A DNA stretch of 64,000 nucleotides, taken from NCBI RefSeq assembly GCF_000934685.1, contig NZ_JYNQ01000001.1:1228501-1292500 (forward strand), in the 5' to 3' direction. The notes beneath the pieces were generated by a model. It searched no databases. It was not told where the DNA came from and saw only the letters and a list, made by a program, of their open reading frames with translations. The position numbers and the translations under genes were made by a program. This DNA is from Lacinutrix sp. Hel_I_90. Its GTDB lineage: Bacteria; Bacteroidota; Bacteroidia; Flavobacteriales; Flavobacteriaceae. This document shows, piece by piece, positions 54,281 through 62,982 of this stretch. Each line of letters opens with the position of its first letter. Within the stretch, counting starts at the first letter, position 1.

Positions 54281-54925
54281 TTAAGCTTTCTTAGCTTTGA
54301 TAGACACTTTTAATTCGACGTCATCTTTAATCATATAATCTCCTAATTTTGCAGGATCTGCAAATTTACCAGAGTTATACTTGATATCCCATTCCGTTCT
54401 GTCAATAGTAAAGGTGTCACTTATAATGGTCATCATGTCGCCATTCATACCTATTTGTGCAGGAAAAGTAACATTCTTCTCAATACCTTTCATCTTTAAG
54501 TTTCCACTTACCATATTTCCATCAACATTAGTGATTTCAAAAGTAGCATTTGGAAATGTTTCAGCATCAAAAAAATCAGCACTCTTTAAATGTCCTTCTA
54601 ATTTGGCTTTTTCTTCAGCATCTTCAATATCTGTATTTTCTAATGTAGAGATGTCAAAAATAAAATTACCTCCTACTAATTCATTCCCTTTTGTTTGCGC
54701 AACTCCGTTAGCAACGTTAATAGTTCCTGAGTGACCACCTACAACCTTATTAGCGGTCCACATAATCATTGACTCTTCTGGAATGGCTTTATAGCTAGCC
54801 TCTACCATCACTTCTTTTACTACTTCTGCGTCTCCTGTTTTTGCTTCCTCTGCTCCATTTTTACATCCGGTTACTGCTGCACCTAAAGCCACTACCGTTA
54901 AAATATTTAATACTATTGTTTTCAT
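54281..54925 (-). CDS. YceI family lipoprotein
   Basis: A 214-residue protein with a lipobox (ALGAAVTGC, acylated Cys 21), a ~25-residue acidic linker, then a complete YceI domain of eight-stranded lipocalin-like type: MIMWTANKVVGGHSGTINVA, GNFIFDISTLENTD, EGHLKSADFFDAETFPNATF, GNLKMKGIEKNVTFPAQI and FTIDRTEWDIKYNSGKF. YceI proteins bind polyisoprenoid or amphiphilic molecules in the periplasm. The role here is not known. It is convergent with the TIGR01777 gene. The AT-rich 155 bases upstream separate it from the divergent grpE-dnaJ promoter. Confidence 0.9.
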   Translation of the reverse strand: MKTIVLNILTVVALGAAVTGCKNGAEEAKTGDAEVVKEVMVEASYKAIPEESMIMWTANKVVGGHSGTINVANGVAQTKGNELVGGNFIFDISTLENTDIEDAEEKAKLEGHLKSADFFDAETFPNATFEITNVDGNMVSGNLKMKGIEKNVTFPAQIGMNGDMMTIISDTFTIDRTEWDIKYNSGKFADPAKLGDYMIKDDVELKVSIKAKKA

Positions 54926-55015
54926 TATAAGTTTTTATTTTTGGTTAAGTAACAAAGGTAAATAAATATTCCTAGGAAAATACTTAAATGTTTCTTAAAA
55001 AAAATTGATGACATT

Positions 55016-55047
55016 TTGACACTTTTACATTAATGGCAATACTTTTG
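55016..55047 (+). promoter_or_regulatory. Two-box promoter of grpE-dnaJ
   Basis: TTG at 55016-55018, a 21-base spacer, and TACTTTTG at 55040-55047 fit TTG-N17-23-TAnnTTTG. The ATG of grpE is 32 bases downstream. No CIRCE inverted repeat is seen, so HrcA control is not indicated. Confidence 0.68.
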
Positions 55048-55079
55048 CCAAACTTTAATCGTATTAAAAAAATACAGAA

Positions 55080-55622
55080 ATGAGTAAAGCAAAAGATAAA
55101 AAAGAAACCACTATAGAAGATCAGGTAGAATCAAACGAAACGCAACAAACCGTTGACGTGGAGGAATTATCTATCGAAGACCAACTAAAAGGAGAGTTAA
55201 GCCAGGAAAAAGATAAGTTTTTACGCCTGTTCGCAGAGTTTGAAAACTATAAAAAAAGAACATCTAAAGAGCGCATAGAGCTTTTTAAAACGGCTAATAA
55301 AGATGTCATGATTTCTATGCTGCCTATTTTAGACGATTTTGAGCGTGCTTTAATGCACATTGAAGATGACAAAGAAGCAGAAGAATTGAGAAAAGGTGTG
55401 GTATTAATTTACCAAAAGCTTTTAAATACTTTAGAACAAAAAGGATTATCAAAAATGGAAGTAGAACAAGGCGATGTTTTTGATGCTGAAATTCATCAGG
55501 CAATCACCCAAACGCCCGCACCTACTGATGATCTAAAAGGTAAAATTATTGACGTTTTAGAAAAGGGCTACAAACTTGGAGATACAGTAATTCGTTTCCC
55601 AAAAGTGGTTATTGGTCAATAA
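55080..55622 (+). CDS. grpE: Nucleotide exchange factor GrpE
   Basis: A 180-residue co-chaperone that releases ADP from DnaK. An acidic, disordered N-terminal tail (residues 1-40) leads into a long coiled coil (KDKFLRLFAEFENYKKRTSK) and a four-helix dimer region, then the beta domain that contacts DnaK: LEQKGLSKMEVEQGDVFDAE, IHQAITQTPAP and KGYKLGDTVIRFPKVVIGQ. Length fits bacterial GrpE. It is followed by dnaJ after 50 bases that contain a compact hairpin. Confidence 0.96.
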   Translation: MSKAKDKKETTIEDQVESNETQQTVDVEELSIEDQLKGELSQEKDKFLRLFAEFENYKKRTSKERIELFKTANKDVMISMLPILDDFERALMHIEDDKEAEELRKGVVLIYQKLLNTLEQKGLSKMEVEQGDVFDAEIHQAITQTPAPTDDLKGKIIDVLEKGYKLGDTVIRFPKVVIGQ

Positions 55623-55641
55623 AAATATAAATTAACAATCT

Positions 55642-55659
55642 CCTTCCCTTTTGGGAAGG
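55642..55659 (+). other. Hairpin between grpE and dnaJ
   Basis: CCTTCCC (55642-55648), loop TTTT, GGGAAGG (55653-55659): a perfect 7-bp GC-rich stem ending 13 bases before the dnaJ ATG. No T-run follows, so it is not a terminator. It could tune dnaJ translation or mRNA stability, or be a fragment of a dispersed flavobacterial repeat of the CCTTCCCTTTTGGGAAGG type. Confidence 0.5.
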
Positions 55660-55672
55660 TCAAGGACGGAGA

Positions 55673-56803
55673 ATGGCAAAAACAGATTATTACGAAATAC
55701 TAGGGCTTAGCAAAAATGCAAATGCCGCAGAAATCAAAAAAGCATATCGAAAAAAGGCGATAGCATTCCATCCTGATAAAAATCCTGATGACAAAGATGC
55801 TGAAGCTAAATTTAAAGAGGCTGCTGAAGCTTATGAAGTACTAAGCGATGCCAATAAAAAAGCACGCTATGACCAGTTTGGTCATCAAGCCTTCGAAGGC
55901 GGCGGTGGATTTGGCGGTGGCGGCATGAATATGGATGATATCTTCAGCCAGTTTGGAGACATATTTGGTGGTGCTTTTGGTGGTAATGGTGGCTTTTCAG
56001 GATTTAGCGGCGGATTTGGCGGTGGCCAGCAACGTCGCGTAAAAGGTAGTAATTTACGTATTCGCGTTAAATTAACACTAGAGGAAATTGCTAACGGGGT
56101 AGAAAAGAAAATTAAAGTAAAACGTAAAGTTCAAGCTGAAGGTACTACTTATAAAACCTGTGCAACCTGCAATGGCTCTGGACAAGTAACACGAATTACT
56201 AATACCATTTTGGGCCGCATGCAAACAGCATCTACCTGTACTACATGTGGTGGAGCGGGACAAAGCATTGATAAAAAACCAGCCGATGCAGATGATCAAG
56301 GCTTAGTTAACAAAGACGAAACCATTTCGGTTAAAATTCCAGCAGGTGTTGTTGACGGAATGCAACTTAAAGTTTCTGGAAAAGGTAATGATGCCCCAGG
56401 AAATGGTATTCCAGGCGATTTATTGGTTGCCATTGAAGAACTGGATCATGAGACCTTACAACGTGAAGGTGATAATTTACATTATGACTTGTATGTAAGT
56501 ATAAGTGATGCCGTGTTAGGTACTTCAAAAGAAATTGATACGGTTACCGGTAAAGTACGTATTAAAATAGATGCAGGAATGCAGTCTGGAAAGATTTTAC
56601 GCTTACGCGGAAAAGGGATTCCGAGTATTAATGGTTACGGTAAAGGTGACTTATTAGTTCATGTAAATGTCTGGACACCAAAAACCTTAAGCAAAACTCA
56701 AAAAGAATTCTTTGAAGAGATGAAGGATGACGAACATTTTGCTCCAAAACCAGAAAAAAGTGACAAGTCTTTCTTTGAAAAAGTTAAAGATATGTTCTCT
56801 TAA
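55673..56803 (+). CDS. dnaJ: Chaperone protein DnaJ with a two-motif zinc finger
   Basis: A 376-residue Hsp40. The J domain has the DnaK-stimulating HPD at 33-35, followed by a Gly/Phe-rich region (residues 75-122, [16 protein letters not shown]) and the client-binding beta domains ([36 protein letters not shown]). The zinc-finger region has only two of the usual four CxxCxGxG units: CATCNGSG (163-170) and CTTCGGAG (189-196), so only one zinc site remains. This reduced form is, to my knowledge, common in Flavobacteria. It ends before a clear terminator and is cotranscribed with grpE. Confidence 0.95.
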   Translation: MAKTDYYEILGLSKNANAAEIKKAYRKKAIAFHPDKNPDDKDAEAKFKEAAEAYEVLSDANKKARYDQFGHQAFEGGGGFGGGGMNMDDIFSQFGDIFGGAFGGNGGFSGFSGGFGGGQQRRVKGSNLRIRVKLTLEEIANGVEKKIKVKRKVQAEGTTYKTCATCNGSGQVTRITNTILGRMQTASTCTTCGGAGQSIDKKPADADDQGLVNKDETISVKIPAGVVDGMQLKVSGKGNDAPGNGIPGDLLVAIEELDHETLQREGDNLHYDLYVSISDAVLGTSKEIDTVTGKVRIKIDAGMQSGKILRLRGKGIPSINGYGKGDLLVHVNVWTPKTLSKTQKEFFEEMKDDEHFAPKPEKSDKSFFEKVKDMFS

Positions 56804-56823
56804 TAATTGAACAAATACTACAT

Positions 56824-56849
56824 AAAGTCCGTTTACTAAAACGGGCTTT
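56824..56849 (+). terminator. Rho-independent terminator of grpE-dnaJ
   Basis: AAAGTCCGTTT (56824-56834) pairs with AAACGGGCTTT (56839-56849) with one T-G wobble and loop ACTA, followed by T-rich sequence. It starts 20 bases after the dnaJ stop. Confidence 0.88.
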
Positions 56850-56907
56850 TTTTATGTTAAAAACACAAGTAATTTACTGTTTTATACCTTAGTTAAACAA
56901 AAAATAG

Positions 56908-57003
56908 TATATTTGACTTATCATTGGCGTAAGCCAGTGGTAATTTTTCTTTTTCATAGCAATTTTTTCCCATCCTTAATTTGCGTTAAGGGTGGGTTTT
57001 GTT
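56908..57003 (+). ncRNA. Candidate small RNA: promoter, GNRA hairpin and terminator
   Basis: TATATTTG (56908-56915) is an exact -7 box. Six bases later CATTGGC/GCCAGTG (56922-56928, 56933-56939) forms a 7-bp hairpin with one wobble and the GNRA tetraloop GTAA. After an AT-rich, T-heavy middle, CCCATCCTTAA/TTAAGGGTGGG (56969-56979, 56986-56996) forms an 11-bp stem with loop TTTGCG, followed by TTTTGTTTTTT. The order promoter-hairpin-terminator within about 95 bases, with no reading frame, is what a short non-coding RNA looks like. No -33 TTG is clear. It could be a member of a known flavobacterial RNA family; I cannot tell. Confidence 0.6.
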
Positions 57004-57008
57004 TTTTA

Positions 57009-57406
57009 ATGGCCTACTGTTTTCATGCACTCAAGCAGTATTGGCAATAAGGTTATAAAACAATCACTACCTAAAAATCTAATTTTCGGAAAACTGTTTT
57101 TCATTTCTGTTTTTTTTGTTCCTGTTAAACACATTTATTTAAAGGTCTCATTATCTTAAGCATATGACCGGAAAACTATTTAATTTTATGGGCCTCTTTA
57201 TTTTCCTTATTTTAAAATAAACCAATCTAAATTCCCTGCAAGAAAACACTATAGTTAGCATCTCATTTATAGACCTATAATACTATAACTGCTATTTACT
57301 TAATTATTTATTTTATGAATCGTTAAAATAAATGTAAAGCATCCTAGTACTGTTTTAACATTTTCTATATTTACGTCACTAATATCATTTAAACTTCACA
57401 AAATAT
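57009..57406. other. AT-rich spacer upstream of the ABC-MscS-sigma-54 operon
   Basis: About 400 bases without a gene. The only promoter-like match is TATATTTA at 57366-57373 (one mismatch to TAnnTTTG), 33 bases before the ABC ATPase ATG. I see no repeats, no structured RNA and no sigma-54 type GG-N10-GC box. Confidence 0.5.
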
Positions 57407-58333
57407 ATGAGCAACCTATTAGAAGCACACTCAGTTTCTAAAAAATTTGGTGATTTTACAGCACTTAACAATGTCTCTATTGCCGTTGAAAAAGGCAGTA
57501 TCTTTGGGCTTCTTGGGCCAAACGGCGCCGGAAAAACGACCTTAATACGTGTTATTAATCAAATTACAATGCCAGATACTGGTCATGTGATATTAGATGG
57601 CGAGCCATTACTGCGACATCATATTCAAAATATAGGCTATTTACCAGAAGAACGTGGTTTATATAAATCGATGAAAGTTGGTGAACAAGTATTATATCTG
57701 GCACAACTTAAAGGTTTGGAAAAGGCCGAAGCTAAAAAAAGACTACTCATGTGGTTTGAGCGTTTAGAAATTGGCGATTGGTGGAATAAGAAAATCCAAG
57801 AATTATCTAAAGGTATGGCTCAAAAAATTCAGTTTGTGGTGACCGTTTTACATCAACCCAAATTGTTGATTTTTGATGAACCTTTTTCGGGTTTCGACCC
57901 AATAAACGCTGATATTATAAAAAATGAAATCCTAAGATTACGTGACGAAGGGGCCACAGTTATTTTTTCAACGCACCGTATGGAATCTGTTGAGGAAATG
58001 TGTGATCATATCGCCTTAATTCATAAGTCGAATAAAATATTAGATGGAAATCTAAATACTGTTAAACGACAGTATAAATCGAATACCTTTGAAGTAGGGA
58101 TTTCTGCAGAAAACCATTCAGCATTACAACAGACTTTAGCTGATAAATTTTCGGTAGTTCCGGCACATTTTAAAACCTTAGACAACGAGTTAAAACTAAA
58201 TATTAAACTTCAAGATCATGAAACTGCTAATAATTTATTAAGTTATTTACTCACGCAAGGCCAAGTGTCTCACTTTGTGGAAGTCATACCAAGTGTTAGT
58301 GATATTTTTATTCAAACTATTAAGGACCATTAA
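57407..58333 (+). CDS. ABC transporter ATP-binding protein (NatA-like)
   Basis: A 308-residue ABC ATPase. Walker A GLLGPNGAGKTTLIR, a Q-loop region (IGYLPEERGLYKSM), signature LSKGMAQKIQFVV, Walker B LLIFDEPFSGFDPINAD and switch His FSTHRMESVEEM are all intact. The ~90-residue C-terminal region is typical of the NatA/DrrA type. Three bases separate it from its permease. It starts a five-gene unit (ATPase, permease, MscS channel, DUF6268 barrel, regulator), so transcripts would carry all of them. Substrate unknown. Confidence 0.93.
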   Translation: MSNLLEAHSVSKKFGDFTALNNVSIAVEKGSIFGLLGPNGAGKTTLIRVINQITMPDTGHVILDGEPLLRHHIQNIGYLPEERGLYKSMKVGEQVLYLAQLKGLEKAEAKKRLLMWFERLEIGDWWNKKIQELSKGMAQKIQFVVTVLHQPKLLIFDEPFSGFDPINADIIKNEILRLRDEGATVIFSTHRMESVEEMCDHIALIHKSNKILDGNLNTVKRQYKSNTFEVGISAENHSALQQTLADKFSVVPAHFKTLDNELKLNIKLQDHETANNLLSYLLTQGQVSHFVEVIPSVSDIFIQTIKDH

Positions 58334-58336
58334 ATT

Positions 58337-59650
58337 ATGAATCATTTACCACTTATAATTAAAAGAGAATATCTTACTAAAGTGAGAAATAAGGCTTTTA
58401 TCGTAATGACGTTTGTGAGTCCCTTAATATTTATTGCACTCTTCACTGTCGTAGGTTATTTGTCACAAATAAATAGTAATACAGAACGAACCATTTCGGT
58501 TTTAGACGAGTCGGGTTTTTTTAGCGAGTCTTTTGAAAACGCTGAATTTTTGCATTATAATTTTTTAAATAATGTAACTTTAGAGACCGCTAAGAAACGT
58601 GTTGAAGAGCAAAATAATTACGGCTTACTTCATATTTCAAAATTTGATAGTATTGCTAATGCTGCAAAAGGCATAGCTTTTTATTCTTCAGAATCGCCAT
58701 CACTATCAATAATTGGAACATTAGAATCTAAAATTGAAAAACGGCTCACCAATCTTAATCTAGAAAGTAAAAATGTTGATGTTGCCATGATTAACGATGC
58801 ACAAGTAACGATAGCTATTAATCAGGAGAATTTTAGTGGTAAAAAATCTTCGAAATTAGATAGTTTAGTAAAACTTATTTTTGGTGGTGCTGCGGGCTAT
58901 TTACTCTTCATGTTTATCATTATTTATGGAAACATGATCATGCGTTCGGTTATTGAAGAAAAAACGAGTCGCATTATCGAGGTCATTATATCTTCAGTAA
59001 AACCCATACAATTAATGTTGGGTAAAATTATTGGCACCTCTTTGGCTGGTGTCACCCAATTTGTAATTTGGCTAATTGTGGGTGGTATTTTAATGATTAT
59101 AGCCTCTCTTCTATTCGGTATCGATTTTGCAACCATGCAAACACCACAACAGGAAATGATGCAGCAGGCCATACAGAATCAAGATGGTACCATGGAACTT
59201 CAAAATATTATTTTAGCCTTTCAAAATTTACCATTACTAAATCTTATCATTGCTTTTTTACTCTTTTTTATTAGTGGCTATTTACTATACAGCTCGCTTT
59301 ATGCAGCTATTGGTGCGGCTGTAGATAATGAAACAGATACACAGCAATTTATGCTACCTATAATCATGCCCTTAGTACTAGCTGTTTATGTTGGTATTTT
59401 TACGGTGATAGAAGATCCTCATGGTACTATTTCAACCATATTTTCGTTTATACCCTTAACGTCTCCTGTGGTTATGCTTATGCGTATTCCATTTGGAGTG
59501 CCGTTATGGCAGCAGGTGGTATCGTTGTTAATTTTAATTGGTACATTTATCTTTACTGTCTGGTTTGCTGCAAAAATATATCGTGTAGGAATTTTAATGT
59601 ATGGAAAAAAGCCAAGTTATAGGGAATTAATTAAGTGGATTAAATATTAA
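58337..59650 (+). CDS. ABC-2 type transporter permease (NatB-like)
   Basis: A 437-residue membrane protein of the NatB/ABC-2 type: one N-terminal helix (AFIVMTFVSPLIFIALFTVV), a ~150-residue extracytoplasmic domain (residues 45-190), and five or six further helices including YLLFMFIIIYGNMIMRSVIE, IGTSLAGVTQFVIWLIVGG and FMLPIIMPLVLAVYVGIF. The element SVIEEKTSRIIEVIISSVKP after the second helix is the coupling region typical of these permeases. It ends sharing one base (TAATG) with the MscS gene. Predicted exporter with the preceding ATPase. Confidence 0.9.
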   Translation: MNHLPLIIKREYLTKVRNKAFIVMTFVSPLIFIALFTVVGYLSQINSNTERTISVLDESGFFSESFENAEFLHYNFLNNVTLETAKKRVEEQNNYGLLHISKFDSIANAAKGIAFYSSESPSLSIIGTLESKIEKRLTNLNLESKNVDVAMINDAQVTIAINQENFSGKKSSKLDSLVKLIFGGAAGYLLFMFIIIYGNMIMRSVIEEKTSRIIEVIISSVKPIQLMLGKIIGTSLAGVTQFVIWLIVGGILMIIASLLFGIDFATMQTPQQEMMQQAIQNQDGTMELQNIILAFQNLPLLNLIIAFLLFFISGYLLYSSLYAAIGAAVDNETDTQQFMLPIIMPLVLAVYVGIFTVIEDPHGTISTIFSFIPLTSPVVMLMRIPFGVPLWQQVVSLLILIGTFIFTVWFAAKIYRVGILMYGKKPSYRELIKWIKY

Positions 59651-60627
59651 TGATGCAAGATAACGTAACAGATAAAATTGAAAAGGAAGTTGGAAAAGTA
59701 AGCGATGTGATTACTGACACTAACGCGTGGGGAAAGTTCATAGAATTTTTAAACTATAAAATCTATGAATTTACTAATGACGATGGTGGCGCTGGAGCTG
59801 TAATCAAAGTAAAATATGTTTTATTGGTCATTGCTATTTTAATAGTAACAACCTACATCTTAAGATGGGTAAAAAGATTATTAACCCGTAAAATGCCAGC
59901 TGAGGATGCTGCCAAATTTACCACAGTATTCTCATTCGCTAGATGGCTGATATACATCATCATTTTTATTATCGTCATAGATTCTATAGGCATCGATGTT
60001 ACTGCCGTTTTTGCTGCATCTGCTGCGTTACTAATTGGTATTGGTCTGGCATTACAAACCTTGTTTCAAGATATTATATCCGGTGTGTTTATACTCGTAG
60101 ATCAATCGGTTCATGTTGGAGATGTTATAGAACTTGAAGGCAAAGTGGGTCGTGTAGTAGAAATTAAATTACGTACCACAAGAGCGGTAACTATTGATAA
60201 CAAAGTATTAGTGATTCCTAATCATTTGTATTTAACCAATAGTTTATACAATTGGACACAAAATGGCACCTCGACAAGAGAAACTGTTGATGTTGGGGTT
60301 GCTTACGGTAGTGATATCGAGCTGGTAAAAAAACTATTAATTAAAGCTGCAGAGTCTTGTAAATTGGTTTTTAAACAACCTGGACCAACCGTTATATTTA
60401 ATGATTTTGGTGAGAGTTCACTAAATTTTAGAGTTGCTTTTACTGTAGAAGATAGTTTCAACTCGAGAATACCAAAAAGTGAAATTCGCTTTGCTATAGA
60501 CAGGTTATTCAGAGAAAACAATATTAGCATTCCGTTCCCTCAACGTGACATTCATATCATTCAAAAACCAGATCAAGACATTCAATTAAAGATGAAGAAC
60601 AATTCACATTTAAACACCAACGACTAG
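59650..60627 (+). CDS. Mechanosensitive ion channel (MscS family)
   Basis: A 325-residue small-conductance channel. Three N-terminal transmembrane segments (VKYVLLVIAILIVTTYIL, WLIYIIIFIIVIDSIG, and the pore-lining VTAVFAASAALLIGIGLALQ) are followed by the beta domain (GVFILVDQSVHVGDVIELEG, VVEIKLRTTRAVTIDNKVLV) and the mixed C-terminal domain with RIPKSEIRFAIDRLFRENN. It would release solutes on osmotic downshock. Start ATG at 59650, with ATG 59653 next to it. Its neighbours, an ABC exporter and a sigma-54 regulator, do not show a common pathway. Confidence 0.92.
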   Translation: MMQDNVTDKIEKEVGKVSDVITDTNAWGKFIEFLNYKIYEFTNDDGGAGAVIKVKYVLLVIAILIVTTYILRWVKRLLTRKMPAEDAAKFTTVFSFARWLIYIIIFIIVIDSIGIDVTAVFAASAALLIGIGLALQTLFQDIISGVFILVDQSVHVGDVIELEGKVGRVVEIKLRTTRAVTIDNKVLVIPNHLYLTNSLYNWTQNGTSTRETVDVGVAYGSDIELVKKLLIKAAESCKLVFKQPGPTVIFNDFGESSLNFRVAFTVEDSFNSRIPKSEIRFAIDRLFRENNISIPFPQRDIHIIQKPDQDIQLKMKNNSHLNTND

Positions 60628-60637
60628 TATACTTCGT

Positions 60638-61528
60638 ATGTACATAGAAAAAAACATTACCAAATTAGTAATCCCCACCATAGCACTCTTTCTTTCTATG
60701 GTTAGTTTTTCTCAAACTTCTGATTTGTTAAGATTAGAATACTTAAATATTCCAAATAATAGCTCTAAAAATAATATTGAACGTTTTCGCGTCTTTTTTC
60801 AATTACCTCTAGAAATAAAAGAGAATAATTTTATTATTTTAGGAGCTGATTATAGAAGCGTAAATTTTGATTGGCAAAATGTACCATTTTCAACTGAAGA
60901 TATTAGCACTATCCAAACCATTGAAGCTACCCTAGGATATGCTCATAAAACGCAGGGCGATTGGATTTTTGCAGCAAACGGAGGGCTAAGATTAGCCTCG
61001 AATTTTACTGGTAAAATGGTTTCAGATGACTATATCTATATTACTAATGCATATGCCATTCGAGATCGCACTAAAAACCCAAAAGAAGGCAGCAAACCTA
61101 ACCGGTTAATTTTAGGATTAAGCTACTCAACAACTCCAGGTAGAGACTTCCCTCTTCCAATTATTAACTATTACAAAGAGTTTCATCCAAATTGGACCTA
61201 TACCTTAGGGGTGCCAAAGACAAATGTGCGCTATAAGTTTGACGAGATCAATCATGTACAAGCTTTCCTTACGTTGGATAACTTTTTTGGAAACATTCAG
61301 AAAAATATAATTGTAGACGAAAAATTAGCTGAAAATATTTCTATGACCACTGTTTTAGGTGGTTTAGGCTACGAACATTATTTCACAGATCATTTGTTAT
61401 ATTACGGTTACATTGCCTATACCATTTCAAATGATTTCAGGTTGAGAGATAATGAAAGAAATGACATTTATACTATTGATGATCAACCTACAATCTATTT
61501 TAGAACAGGAATTAAATTCAAAATATAA
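60638..61528 (+). CDS. DUF6268-like outer-membrane beta-barrel protein
   Basis: A 296-residue protein with an N-terminal signal (LVIPTIALFLSMVSFSQ) followed by strand after strand of alternating aromatic and polar residues (RFRVFFQLPLEIKENNFIIL, GYAHKTQGDWIFAANGGLRL, GLGYEHYFTDHLLYYGYIAY) and a C-terminal hydrophobic strand ending FRTGIKFKI, as in outer-membrane barrels. I believe it belongs to DUF6268, function unknown. It starts ten bases after the MscS gene and its stop shares one base with the ATG of the regulator, so it is in the same transcript. Confidence 0.8.
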   Translation: MYIEKNITKLVIPTIALFLSMVSFSQTSDLLRLEYLNIPNNSSKNNIERFRVFFQLPLEIKENNFIILGADYRSVNFDWQNVPFSTEDISTIQTIEATLGYAHKTQGDWIFAANGGLRLASNFTGKMVSDDYIYITNAYAIRDRTKNPKEGSKPNRLILGLSYSTTPGRDFPLPIINYYKEFHPNWTYTLGVPKTNVRYKFDEINHVQAFLTLDNFFGNIQKNIIVDEKLAENISMTTVLGGLGYEHYFTDHLLYYGYIAYTISNDFRLRDNERNDIYTIDDQPTIYFRTGIKFKI

Positions 61529-62691
61529 TGCCAAAAATATTAGTAATAGAAGACGAAGCAGCGATTAGAAGGGTTTTAGTGAAAATTCTTTCTGAAGAGA
61601 ATGACAAATATGAAGTGGAAGAAGCGGAAGATGGACTAGCTGGAATAGAAAAAATCAAAAAAGAAGATTTCGATTTAATCCTTTGCGATATAAAAATGCC
61701 AAAAATGGATGGTGTTGAAGTATTAGAGGCTGTTAAAAAGATTAAACCCGAAATACCAATAGTTATGATTTCTGGTCATGGCGACCTTGATACTGCGGTA
61801 AATACTATGCGCTTGGGTGCTTTTGATTATATATCCAAACCACCAGATTTAAACCGCCTGTTAAATACGGTTCGTAATGCTTTAGACCGAAAAGAACTGG
61901 TGGTAGAGAATAAAATTCTTAAAACAAAAGTTAGTAAAAAATATGAAATGATAGGCAAAGGTGATGCCATTTCTCAAATTAAAGATATTATTGACAAAGT
62001 CGCACCAACTGATGCTCGTGTATTAATTACAGGACCTAATGGAACTGGTAAAGAACTAGTAGCCCATTGGTTACATGAAAAAAGTGAACGTGCTAAAGGC
62101 CCAATGATTGAAGTAAACTGTGCCGCCATACCTAGCGAATTGATAGAGAGTGAGTTATTTGGTCACGTAAAAGGAGCCTTTACAAGTGCGGTTAAAGACA
62201 GGGCTGGAAAATTTGAAGCCGCCAATGGAGGCACCATTTTTTTAGATGAAATTGGTGACATGAGCTTATCTGCACAAGCAAAAGTGTTACGCGCACTCCA
62301 AGAAAGTCGTGTGCAACGCGTGGGCAGTGATAAAGACATTAAAGTAGATGTTCGCATAATAGCAGCCACAAATAAGAATCTTAAAGAAGAAATTGAAGCA
62401 GGTAAATTCCGTGAAGATTTATATCATAGATTGGCAGTAATCCTAATTAAGGTTCCCGCTTTAAACGATAGACGAGATGACATCCCTTTATTGGTAAATC
62501 ATTTTGCTAATAAAATATCTGAAGAACAAGGAACCGCACAAAAAAACTTCTCAGCAAAAGCTATAAAACTTTTGCAGGAGTATGATTGGACTGGTAATAT
62601 TCGTGAATTGCGTAATGTTGTTGAGCGGTTAATCATTTTAGGTGGCACAGAAGTTAGTGAAACGGATGTTAAACTATTTGCGAGTAAATAA
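61528..62691 (+). CDS. Sigma-54-type response regulator lacking a DNA-binding domain
   Basis: A 387-residue NtrC-family protein. The receiver domain has the acidic pocket and phospho-acceptor Asp 54 (LILCDIKMPKMDG), then the conserved YISKPP with Lys 104. The AAA+ domain has Walker A GPNGTGKELVAHW (169-181), Walker B GGTIFLDEIGDMSL (234-247), the arginine region KFREDLYHRLAV, and the sigma-54 contact loop GAFTSA (216-221) instead of GAFTGA. The protein stops just after the AAA+ lid (NIRELRNVVERLIILGG ... KLFASK), without the Fis-type HTH. Start ATG overlaps the DUF6268 gene. No cognate kinase gene is present nearby. Confidence 0.9.
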   Translation: MPKILVIEDEAAIRRVLVKILSEENDKYEVEEAEDGLAGIEKIKKEDFDLILCDIKMPKMDGVEVLEAVKKIKPEIPIVMISGHGDLDTAVNTMRLGAFDYISKPPDLNRLLNTVRNALDRKELVVENKILKTKVSKKYEMIGKGDAISQIKDIIDKVAPTDARVLITGPNGTGKELVAHWLHEKSERAKGPMIEVNCAAIPSELIESELFGHVKGAFTSAVKDRAGKFEAANGGTIFLDEIGDMSLSAQAKVLRALQESRVQRVGSDKDIKVDVRIIAATNKNLKEEIEAGKFREDLYHRLAVILIKVPALNDRRDDIPLLVNHFANKISEEQGTAQKNFSAKAIKLLQEYDWTGNIRELRNVVERLIILGGTEVSETDVKLFASK

Positions 62692-62924
62692 TAGCACCCA
62701 ATTAGAACGTTCTATTCATTATTAAGCGCTCTTTTTAATGGCATTTTAGCGAGTGCTGTCAAGGGCCTTGCTTAACAACAAAAGGTTATACTGCTTTATA
62801 AGACAGACAGGAGTATAAAATTAAAAGTTTTGCTCAGTCACCAAAACCTATTCATTAATGATAAAAAATAATTAGAGTGAGTGGTTCTCAGCATTATATT
62901 CGAAAAAATAATTATAGCACAAAA

Positions 62925-62956
62925 AAGAGGCTCAACTTTATATCATTGAGCCTCTT
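62925..62956 (-). terminator. Rho-independent terminator of the secreted coiled-coil protein gene
   Basis: A perfect 11-bp stem (62925-62935 with 62946-62956, core GAGGCTCAA/TTGAGCCTC) with a ten-base loop, followed on the minus strand by a T-run (A-run at 62921-62926). It lies 26 bases after the stop. The rest of 62692-62924 holds only a 12-base palindrome TAGAACGTTCTA (62703-62714) and no gene. Confidence 0.88.
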
Positions 62957-62982
62957 AATCTATAAAGATTGAATCGTTTATT

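Noticed and set aside
55019-55079. CIRCE/HrcA operator before grpE
   Set aside because: No TTAGCACTC-N9-GAGTGCTAA-like inverted repeat is present; only a standard two-box promoter is seen.
61528-62691. Frameshifted gene that lost its HTH
   Set aside because: The bases after the stop do not encode a helix-turn-helix in any frame that I can read, so I treat the short form as genuine.
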